DNA of 11,497 nucleotides from Collinsella aerofaciens (GTDB lineage: Bacteria > Actinomycetota > Coriobacteriia > Coriobacteriales > Coriobacteriaceae). The position numbers and the translations under genes were made by a program. The DNA lies in assembly GCF_901212495.1 (NCBI RefSeq), contig NZ_CAAKNY010000078.1:1-11497 (forward strand). Direction: 5' to 3'. Positions 1 to 6,536 of the stretch are shown here, in pieces (position 1 is the first letter of the stretch; every line of letters starts with the position of its first letter). A model generated the notes under the pieces. The model saw nothing but the letters and a program-made list of their open reading frames with translations, did no database searches and was not told where the DNA came from.

Positions 1-1199
1 GTTGTCCTTGGCCTCTTCGGCGTCGTCGGTATCCACGAGCTGGTTGAGCAGCTCGTCGAGAGAAGCCATGTCCTCGTTGATGGCACCGTTGGCGGGAGCC
101 TTCTTATCGTCGATCGGGGCGCCCAGGAGCTCCTCGTCGGCGTCGGCGTGATGCGTCGGCGTGGCGGAGGTGCCCAGCAGGATGTCGTCCGGACCGTCGG
201 GGCTAAAGACCATCTGCAGCAGCTGCGAGAGGTCTTCCTCGTCGGCAACGTCGTCGTTGTTCTCGAGGATGTAGAGCAGGTCGTGGGCCTCCAGGCCGTC
301 ACGGAGCTCCTCGATCGCCTTGGCGCCGATGCCGTCGATGCGCAGCAGATCCTCCTCGGACTTGCCGACCAGGTCGCCGACCGTCTCGATGCCGACCTCG
401 CTGAACTTGTTGGTCCAGCGCTGCGACACGCCCAGGTCGTCGAACAGGTACAGGCGAGCCTTCTCGGCGGAGATGGTGTGGCCGTTGCGGGTGAACGAAC
501 CGTCAGCACCGCCGAACTCGTCGTAGCCGGCCCAGTCGAGCTGCTGCGGGAGCTGCTCGTCCAGGTCCTTGAGCTCCACGGGGGCCCACTCGGGCAGCGA
601 CTTGGCGTTGGGCGAAGCCGGGCCGTCGATGTCCACGTAGCCGTCGGCCGTGCGATACGTCAGCTTGGCGTTGGCGTACGGCTTGAGGCCGGTACCGGCA
701 GGGATCTTCTTACCGACGATGACGTTGGACTTAAGGTCGAGCAGGTGGTCGACCTTGCCCTCGATGGCAGCCTCGGTAAGGACGCCGGCGGTGCGGATGA
801 ACGAAGCGCTCGACAGCCAGGAGTCGATGTTGGACGCGACCTTGAGCGTACCCAGGATGACGGGCTCGGCCACGGGAGCCTGACCGCCCAGACGGGCAAC
901 GCGCTCGACCTCGTCGGCGAACTCGTAGCGGTCGACGTACTGACCGAGCAGGTACTTGGAGTCGCCGGGGTTGGTAATCTGAACGCGACGCAGCATCTGA
1001 CGTGCGAGCACCTCGATGTGCTTGTCGTTCAGGTCGACGCCCTGGCTGGTGTAGACGTCCTTGACGCTCTCGACGAAGGTGTGCATCGTCGACTCGATGT
1101 CGGTCAGCTTGCGCAGGTTGCGGAAGTTGACGAAGCCCTTGGTAATCTGGTCGCCGGCGCGAACCTCGCAGCCGTCCTCATCTTCAAACGTAAGGGACT
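1..1199 (-). CDS. rpoC: RNA polymerase beta' subunit, C-terminal part (5'-truncated, runs off window start)
   Basis: The minus strand reads an uninterrupted beta' C-terminus. It includes the conserved stretch around SQGVDLNDKHIEVLARQML (about nt 1008-1064) and, further on, GKVDHL and VGKKIPAGTGL. Beta' forms much of the polymerase active-site cleft, and these segments are its C-terminal region. After the normal end of the family the protein continues with an extra alpha-CTD-like domain (about nt 265-459), then an acidic low-complexity tail. Homology fades near nt 1195-1205 and the frame meets a TGA at 1234-1236, so the first ~1000 residues are absent: this is a fragment with no start or promoter here. 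At the other side the frame runs past base 1. The same 30 bases recur at 11468-11497, where the gene reaches its stop. The identification is firm. The exact truncation point is uncertain by about 30 bp. Confidence 0.93.
265..459 (-). other. alpha-CTD-like helix-hairpin-helix domain at the C-terminus of RpoC
   Basis: Within the RpoC reading frame, FDDLGVSQRWTNKF, ETVGDLVGKSEEDLL and IGAKAIEEL line up by eye with the C-terminal domain of the alpha subunit. The E. coli counterparts are VDDLELTVRSANCLK, YIGDLVQRTEVELL and LGKKSLTEI. Positions matching E. coli alpha R265 (codon 418-420), N268 (409-411), G296 (325-327) and K298 (319-321) are retained; S299 is Ala. In alpha these residues contact UP-element DNA. 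The match is made from memory of the alpha sequence. A generic HhH domain is the alternative. Confidence 0.75.
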
Positions 1200-1320
1200 G
1201 TGGAAGTAACGACCCCCGGACATCCCAACTCGTTCAAATCGGATGCCGTGAAAGCTGGCACCGACATATATCTGCGACAACGTGCCTATCAACTAGAATG
1301 CGAGTTATGAGGAGGCACGC
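1200..1320 (+). promoter_or_regulatory. rpoC-fragment junction and upstream region of the operon
   Basis: This 121-bp stretch joins the broken rpoC end to the first operon gene. It should hold the operon promoter because no other gap upstream is large enough. The only -10-like hexamer I see is TAGAAT at 1294-1299, without a convincing -35 at 16-18 bp. This would suit an activator-dependent promoter, but that is inference. A clear Shine-Dalgarno GAGGAGG (1309-1315) sits 5 bases before the ATG at 1321. No CRE-like or terminator-like structure stands out. Confidence 0.35.
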
Positions 1321-3249
1321 ATGAACAGCTCGGAACTCGCGACATATATCCTGCAAAACGGCACTGTCGATGCGAAAACGCTCATGGCGAGGCTCGGCTT
1401 GAAAGAGCGAGCCATGCGCTCGAGAATCCAGCATGCCAATGACAGCCTCGCCGGCTGTGCGCGCATCGCGTTCTCGCGCAGCCACGGCGGCTACGAGATC
1501 GCCGTCTATGATGAGGAGGCTCTCAAGGTCCGGCTTCAGGACGGGAACCGCGCTGACCGGCTTGACTACCTTCCCTCAACCCCCAAGGAACGCGTCGATT
1601 ATCTCCTGCACAACCTGCTGGCGCGTGACTCTTGGATCAAGCTTGACGACATCGCTTCGATGCTCTGCGTATCGCGCGCGACCATATCGAACGATCTCAA
1701 GGACGTTCAGCGCGTTCTCGATGAATACGGCCTTGCACTCGAGAAGCGCCCACGCTACGGCATGCGTGTCACAGGTGAAGAGATCGATCGCCGCAACTGT
1801 CTGGCGGCGATTGCAGTCAACACCACGCTCTCCTCAGAGCACCTGAGGCCCGTGACATCCGACATCCTCGAGCGCCTCTCCGCCTCGGTCTATAAGGTTC
1901 TGGAGTGCGAGGGGGTCAAGATCAACCCCTTCGCCCACCACAATCTCATCGTCTACATTGCGGTTACCCTCTCCAGAATCCGCGAGGGTCGCGTTCTCGA
2001 GGCGGGGTTGACCCCGCTTGACGAGTCCATTGCACGCGAGCGCGGCGTCGCGGTCGCGCTCGCACGACGAATCGGCAAGGAATTCGGCGTCTGCATGCCG
2101 GAGCCCGAAATCGAGGGCATGTGCATCCAGCTGGCAAGCAAGCGCCTATTCAATACGCAGGGTGGAGACGACGGATCCCACCTGGACGAGCCCGCCGACT
2201 CTACCGAGATCGACAACGAAGCCTGGAAACTTTCGAATGAGATGGTCGAGACGGTATGGCGCGCCTTCCGATTCGACTTCCGAAGCGACATCGAGCTCAT
2301 CATGTCGCTCGCACGGCATCTCATGCCCCTTACTGTGCGTCTCCGTTACCGCATGACCATAGAAAACGCCATTCTTCACGACATCAAGAAGCGCTTCCCG
2401 CTCGCATACTCGATGGCAATCGACGCGTCGGGGGTCCTCTCGGAGCATTTTGGACCAATGCCCTCTGAAGAGGAGATCGGCTACATCGCGCTCGCGTTGG
2501 CGCTCGCGATCGAGCGCAAGACGAGCGGGCTGATGCGCAAGCGAGTGCTCGTCGTCTGCCCGACCGGGAAGGGCAGCGCCCAATTGCTCGCCCTACAGAT
2601 CAGGCACCGCTTCGGCGATCAGCTGAACTCTATCGACACCTGCGATGTGAACGAGCTCGACCACATCGACCTCTCCAAGATCGATTACGTGCTCACCACC
2701 GTGGCGCTCCCATGCACCCTAAACGTCCCGGTGGTGCACGTCTCAAACTTTCTCGATACGAAAAGCAGCGAGGATATCCGCATCGCCATCAACGAGGGCG
2801 GCACGAGCGAGGCGATGCGGCGCATACCGCCCGAACTGTTCTTCCCACACCTTGCCACCCGCACACGCGAGGACGCCCTGGAGTTCTTGTGCGCGCGAGC
2901 GCGGGCGTGCATGAACCTCTCTCGCGACTTCCCCGCTGCCGTTGGCCAGCGCGAGGCCATGGCGGCAACGTCCTTCGGAAATCTCGTCGCCCTCCCTCAC
3001 GCTTTCGACGACACCGCCGACCACACCTTCGCGGCGGTCGGCATCACGGACAACCCGATCGACTGGGGCGGCAAGCCCGTCCGCCTCATCTTCCTCATCT
3101 GTGTCGCCAACGACGCGGTAAACAGTCTCAACGGCTTCTACCGCGCACTTTCGAAATTGCTTACCAACAAGGAATCCCTCCAGCGGGTCGTCTCGGACAT
3201 GAGGTTCGAGACGTTGCTGGAAGAAATGAAAGGAGACTACATTGGGTGA
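1321..3249 (+). CDS. PTS-regulated transcriptional activator, MtlR/LicR type (HTH-PRD-PRD-EIIB-EIIA)
   Basis: The 642-residue length and domain order match the DNA-binding PRD activators rather than RNA-binding BglG antiterminators. Order: two N-terminal helix-turn-helix regions (about 1-65 and 88-160, the second containing SRATISNDL), PRD1 (about 175-290), PRD2 (about 310-405), a GatB-like EIIB domain (about 408-500) and a fructose/mannitol-type EIIA domain (about 510-642). The EIIB cysteine (Cys413, in VVCPTGKGSA) and EIIA histidine (His560, in NLVALPHA) are present. Of the four usual PRD histidines only the first of PRD2 (His333, in LARHLMPL) is seen. The others appear as Tyr212, Gln270 and Ala392. 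The gene leads the operon and overlaps the EIIA gene by 8 bp, so it very likely controls the PTS operon in response to PTS phosphorylation. The start is supported by GAGGAGG 5 bases upstream. Confidence 0.92.
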   Translation: MNSSELATYILQNGTVDAKTLMARLGLKERAMRSRIQHANDSLAGCARIAFSRSHGGYEIAVYDEEALKVRLQDGNRADRLDYLPSTPKERVDYLLHNLLARDSWIKLDDIASMLCVSRATISNDLKDVQRVLDEYGLALEKRPRYGMRVTGEEIDRRNCLAAIAVNTTLSSEHLRPVTSDILERLSASVYKVLECEGVKINPFAHHNLIVYIAVTLSRIREGRVLEAGLTPLDESIARERGVAVALARRIGKEFGVCMPEPEIEGMCIQLASKRLFNTQGGDDGSHLDEPADSTEIDNEAWKLSNEMVETVWRAFRFDFRSDIELIMSLARHLMPLTVRLRYRMTIENAILHDIKKRFPLAYSMAIDASGVLSEHFGPMPSEEEIGYIALALALAIERKTSGLMRKRVLVVCPTGKGSAQLLALQIRHRFGDQLNSIDTCDVNELDHIDLSKIDYVLTTVALPCTLNVPVVHVSNFLDTKSSEDIRIAINEGGTSEAMRRIPPELFFPHLATRTREDALEFLCARARACMNLSRDFPAAVGQREAMAATSFGNLVALPHAFDDTADHTFAAVGITDNPIDWGGKPVRLIFLICVANDAVNSLNGFYRALSKLLTNKESLQRVVSDMRFETLLEEMKGDYIG

Positions 3250-3556
3250 ATTGGAACGGGTCGCGTTTCAAATCATCGCGGCGGTCGGCGAGGCGCGAAG
3301 TTGCTACGTCGAGGCCATACACGCGGCGAAGGAGCACGATTTCGGGCGCGCGCAGGAACTGATGGACAAAGGCGAGCAGGAGTTCTATCGCGGCCACGAT
3401 GCCCACACCGGACTCATCCAGCGCGAGGCCGGCGGCGACCCGATCGCTATGAACCTCATGCTCGCCCATGCCGAAGATCAACTTATGAGCGCAGAGACCT
3501 TCCGCGCAGTCGCCGTCGAGCTGATCGACATGTGCAAATGCCTGCCAGAAGCCTAA
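3242..3556 (+). CDS. PTS lactose/cellobiose-family EIIA component
   Basis: This is a 104-residue soluble phosphocarrier, typical for the LacF/CelC/ChbA family (about 100-120 aa). The active-site histidine is His76 in MLAHAEDQLMSAETF, a family signature; AEDQLM and the preceding HDAHTGLIQREAGGDP stretch also match. It takes phosphate from HPr and passes it to EIIB. Translation appears to begin at TTG 3242, inside the end of the activator gene (8-bp overlap), with AGGAG at 3231-3235 six bases upstream; no in-frame ATG fits. The overlap suggests translational coupling to the regulator. The family covers beta-glucosides, lactose and N,N'-diacetylchitobiose, so sequence alone does not fix the substrate. 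Confidence 0.92.
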   Translation: MGELERVAFQIIAAVGEARSCYVEAIHAAKEHDFGRAQELMDKGEQEFYRGHDAHTGLIQREAGGDPIAMNLMLAHAEDQLMSAETFRAVAVELIDMCKCLPEA

Positions 3557-3596
3557 GCGCCCCGCCTGGTGAAATATGCGCGAGAAAGGAAGACTC

Positions 3597-3929
3597 ATGA
3601 GCGCAAAGAAAAAGATCTACCTGTTCTGTACTTTTGGAATGTCGACCAGCATGCTCGCCCAGAACATGCAAGATGTGGCCGACGGTCACGGACTGCCCGT
3701 CGAGGTGAAGGCGTTCCCGCTGCGCACGATGGACGACGTCATCGCAGAGCACCATCCGGACTGTGCGCTGCTGGGCCCGCAGGTTCGCGACCAATTCGAG
3801 ACGACCAAGGCGCGTCTCGCCGAGCAGAACCTCCCCTGCGGCCTCATTCCGCAGGAGGCCTACGGCATGGTCGACGGCGAATCCGTCCTCAAGATGGCCG
3901 TCAAGCTCATCAAAGCCAACAAGAAATAA
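3597..3929 (+). CDS. PTS lactose/cellobiose-family EIIB component
   Basis: This is a 110-residue soluble EIIB with the phosphorylated cysteine near the N-terminus (Cys11) in the loop LFCTFGMSTSML, the classic P-loop of cellobiose/chitobiose EIIB proteins. It receives phosphate from the EIIA encoded just upstream and phosphorylates the sugar bound to EIIC. I chose ATG 3597 over ATG 3576 because AGGA (3587-3590) lies six bases ahead and the resulting N-terminus (MSAKKKIYLFC) fits the family. The gap to EIIA is 40 bp and to EIIC 45 bp, consistent with one transcript. Confidence 0.93.
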   Translation: MSAKKKIYLFCTFGMSTSMLAQNMQDVADGHGLPVEVKAFPLRTMDDVIAEHHPDCALLGPQVRDQFETTKARLAEQNLPCGLIPQEAYGMVDGESVLKMAVKLIKANKK

Positions 3930-3974
3930 GACCGAGGCCCAACGATAGCTCCCAATCCATAAGAGAAAGGACGC

Positions 3975-5348
3975 ATGGCACTCATGCTCGATAAACTTGA
4001 GAAAATACTTATGCCCTTAGCAGAAGCCATCGGGCGAAACAAATACCTGATCTCGATTCGTGACGGCTTCCTGGTCTCCACGCCGCTGTTGATCGCGGGC
4101 TCCCTGTTTCTTCTGATCGCGAATTTCCCCGTCCCCGGTTGGCCCGAGTTCCTCGAGTCCATCGAGATGGGCAACGGCATGACGCTCGCCACCTTCCTGT
4201 CCAAGCCCTCTGACGCCACCTTCACTATCATGGCCATCTTCGCTACGATGGGCATCGCATACTCCTATGCGAAGCAGATCGACACCGACCGAATCTTCGG
4301 CGCCGCAACCGCGCTTATGTCTTGGTTTTTGCTCATGCCCTACGTGGTCGACGGCACTGTCACCGTCGGCGGCAAAGACGTCACCGCCAGCATGTCCGGC
4401 ATCCCGCTCGGCTGGGTCGGCGCAAAGGGAATCTTCGTCGGAATCATCATCGCATTCACCTCGGTTGCGCTCTACGCGTGGGTAAAGCGCCGCGGCTGGG
4501 TCATCAAGATGCCCGCCGGCGTACCGCCCACCGTCGTGGAGTCGTTCTCCGCCCTCATCCCAATCATGGTCACGATGGGTGTCTTCTTCCTTATCAACAC
4601 GGTCTTCGGCATGTTCGGCACCGACGTGTTCGACATCATCTTCGTATGGCTCCAGACGCCGCTGCTCGGCCTTGGCGACACGCTTGGAGCAATGGTGATC
4701 GCCTACGTTTTCCTGCACCTCTTCTGGTTCTTCGGCATCAACGGCTCGAGCGTGGTCGGAGCGGTGTTCAATCCCATCCTGCAGACGCTCGCCGTGGAGA
4801 ACCTCGAGTTCTTCAAGACCGGCATCGGTGAGGGACATATCATCTGTCAGCAGTTCCAAGACCTGTTCGCTACCTTTGGCGGCGCGGGCTCGACGCTTTC
4901 GCTCATCATCGCGATGCTGCTGTTCTGCAAGTCAAAGCGCATCAAACAGCTTGGCAAGCTCGCCCTTGTCCCAGGCATCTTCAACATCAACGAGCCGGTC
5001 ATCTTCGGCCTGCCGATCGTCATGAACCCGCTCATGCTCATCCCGTTCATGCTGGTGCCGACCGTGAACATCGTCGTCTCGTACCTCGCGATGGCCGCCG
5101 GGTTCGTACCCATCTGCAACGGTATCCAAATCCCTTGGACAATGCCGCTCGGAATCTCGGGCTTCTTCGCGACCAACTGGGTCGGAGCCCTTTTGCAAAT
5201 TGCCTTGCTTGTACTCGGCGTATTCCTATACATGCCCTTCATCAAGATGATGGACAAGCAGTACCTGTCCGACGAGCAGAAGGCGATTGAAACGCCGATC
5301 GAGGAGGACGATATCGACCTCGATGACCTCTCCTTCGACGACCTGTAA
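3975..5348 (+). CDS. PTS lactose/cellobiose-family EIIC membrane permease
   Basis: This 457-residue polytopic membrane protein has about ten hydrophobic segments. It starts with an amphipathic helix (KLEKILMPLAEAIGRNKYL) and IRDGFLVSTPLLIAGS, both typical of the family. It also carries HLFWFFGINGSSV, GGAGSTLSL and the FNINEPVIFGLPIVMNP signature (Asn337-Pro341 region), where the sugar-binding Glu340 lies. It carries the sugar across the membrane while EIIB phosphorylates it. The start is ATG 3975 (AAAGGA 3 bases away) or ATG 3984, which has looser spacing. The cytoplasmic tail is unusual: about 17 of the last 25 residues are Asp, Glu or Leu (ending DIDLDDLSFDDL). Substrate is not determinable by eye; the adjacent glycosylasparaginase suggests an amino-sugar or sugar-asparagine conjugate. 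Confidence 0.94.
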   Translation: MALMLDKLEKILMPLAEAIGRNKYLISIRDGFLVSTPLLIAGSLFLLIANFPVPGWPEFLESIEMGNGMTLATFLSKPSDATFTIMAIFATMGIAYSYAKQIDTDRIFGAATALMSWFLLMPYVVDGTVTVGGKDVTASMSGIPLGWVGAKGIFVGIIIAFTSVALYAWVKRRGWVIKMPAGVPPTVVESFSALIPIMVTMGVFFLINTVFGMFGTDVFDIIFVWLQTPLLGLGDTLGAMVIAYVFLHLFWFFGINGSSVVGAVFNPILQTLAVENLEFFKTGIGEGHIICQQFQDLFATFGGAGSTLSLIIAMLLFCKSKRIKQLGKLALVPGIFNINEPVIFGLPIVMNPLMLIPFMLVPTVNIVVSYLAMAAGFVPICNGIQIPWTMPLGISGFFATNWVGALLQIALLVLGVFLYMPFIKMMDKQYLSDEQKAIETPIEEDDIDLDDLSFDDL

Positions 5349-5365
5349 GGCCACCCCGCTCCCGT

Positions 5366-5401
5366 GCGTCCGCCCGACGACCTTTACGTCGCGGCGGACG
5401 C
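5366..5401 (+). other. intercistronic stem-loop between EIIC and glycosylasparaginase genes
   Basis: Arms 5366-5374 (GCGTCCGCC) and 5393-5401 pair perfectly. Inside them 5375-5379 (CGACG) pairs with 5387-5391, leaving a 7-nt loop and one bulged C at 5392. The result is a 14-bp GC-rich stem 17 bp after the EIIC stop. No T-run follows on the plus strand, so it is more likely an mRNA-stabilising or processing structure, or a partial attenuator, than a strong terminator. It separates the transport genes from the catabolic genes. Confidence 0.6.
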
Positions 5402-5433
5402 CCCCTAATTCATTCGAGAGATTGGATCGCACC

Positions 5434-6468
5434 ATGTGGGCAATCATCGGAACCTGGCGCATGGCCCTCGAGGGAATCCAAGGCGCAACCCCCGCCCTGG
5501 CGAACGGCGGCTCGGCTGCAGACGCCGTGGAGCGCGCGGTGCGCGCGGTCGAGGACTTCCCCTATTTCAAATCGGTCGGCTATGGGGGACTCCCCAACGA
5601 GCTGATGCAAGTCGAGCTTGACGCGGCATTCATGGATGGTGACACGCTCGAATTCGGAGCGGTCGGCGCCGCGAGGAACATCGCGAACCCCGTCTCTGTC
5701 GCCCGGAGCCTCGCCGCGTCGGACGCCAACAACCTGCTCGTGGGGGACGGCGCCACCGAGTATGCTGTGAACCAGGGCTTCGAGATCAAGAACATGCTGA
5801 CGGACCGGGCGAAAATCCACTATCGGCGCCGCCTCGAAGCGGAAGGCCGCGTGACGCCGGGCGAAGAACGCCACCTGGGCGAGCCTGAAGCCGAGCAGGA
5901 GGCCGCGCGGGGCGCGATGCCCGGCTGCGACCGCGAGCGTGAGAATCCCGCGGGCCACGACACCGTGGGCGTAGTCGCGCTCGACGCGAGCGGTTCGATG
6001 GCAGCAGCCACATCCACGAGTGGCTTGTTCATGAAGAAGCCGGGACGCGTCGGCGACTCTCCCGTGCCCGGTGCGGGATTCTACGTCGACAGCAAAATCG
6101 GCGGAGCGGCCTCGACCGGATTGGGCGAGGACGTCATGAAGGGCTGCGTAGGCTACGAGATCGTCCGGCTCATGGGCGAGGGTCTCGACCCTCAATGCGC
6201 TTGCGAGCGGGCCATCGCCACCTTCACGCGCAAGCTCCGTGCCCGTCGCGGTCACGCGGGGGATATCTCCTTCGTCGCCGTCGACAGCCGAGGTCGCTGG
6301 GGAGCGGCCAGCAACATCGAGGGGTTCTCGTTCGTCGTCGCGACGCAAAGCGACCCTGCACGCGTTTACCTCACCCATCCCCAGCCGGACGGCAGCTGTG
6401 TGCACGAGGCAGCGAGCCGGGAATGGCTCGAGGAGTACATGGCCTCACGGACCGCGCCGCTTGCGTGA
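5434..6468 (+). CDS. glycosylasparaginase (N4-(beta-N-acetylglucosaminyl)-L-asparaginase), Ntn-hydrolase
   Basis: This enzyme hydrolyses the sugar-asparagine amide of GlcNAc-Asn to aspartate and an aminosugar. The 344-residue precursor has the cleavage motif GHDTVG; self-cleavage before Thr177 would make alpha and beta chains and expose Thr177 as the nucleophile. By eye it lines up with human AGA: Trp8 (human Trp11), Thr177 (206), Thr195 (224), Arg205 (234) and Asp208 (237) in GRVGDSP, Thr228-Gly229 (257-258). HDT rather than GT favours glycosylasparaginase over plant-type isoaspartyl peptidase. I place the start at ATG 5434 because Trp8 then falls at the mature human N-terminus; upstream codons in this frame overlap the EIIC gene. 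The ribosome site is weak. No signal peptide is seen, so it is cytosolic and would act on an imported substrate. A charged linker (about 140-174) precedes the cleavage site. Confidence 0.93.
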   Translation: MWAIIGTWRMALEGIQGATPALANGGSAADAVERAVRAVEDFPYFKSVGYGGLPNELMQVELDAAFMDGDTLEFGAVGAARNIANPVSVARSLAASDANNLLVGDGATEYAVNQGFEIKNMLTDRAKIHYRRRLEAEGRVTPGEERHLGEPEAEQEAARGAMPGCDRERENPAGHDTVGVVALDASGSMAAATSTSGLFMKKPGRVGDSPVPGAGFYVDSKIGGAASTGLGEDVMKGCVGYEIVRLMGEGLDPQCACERAIATFTRKLRARRGHAGDISFVAVDSRGRWGAASNIEGFSFVVATQSDPARVYLTHPQPDGSCVHEAASREWLEEYMASRTAPLA

Positions 6469-6536
6469 TCTAGCACACGGCCCCACCTGGTCGCCCGTCG
6501 CCCATGGGACCGCCCCTACGAAAGGACCGATAAACG

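Noticed and set aside
148..1209. Long plus-strand open frame (353 codons) over the rpoC fragment
   Set aside because: It is the antisense of clear RpoC coding sequence, Val/Leu/Asp-rich with no family features; long antisense frames are common in high-GC DNA.
4017..4859. Minus-strand 280-codon frame across the EIIC gene
   Set aside because: Its His/Asp/Glu-rich sequence mirrors the membrane-protein codons of EIIC; no motif and no ribosome site.
5287..5433. Upstream extension of glycosylasparaginase overlapping EIIC
   Set aside because: The extra 49 residues are basic and low-quality, overlap EIIC and contain the intercistronic hairpin; the family N-terminus fits ATG 5434.
5410..6405. Minus-strand 331-codon frame across glycosylasparaginase
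   Set aside because: Shadow of a strongly supported plus-strand enzyme with conserved catalytic residues.
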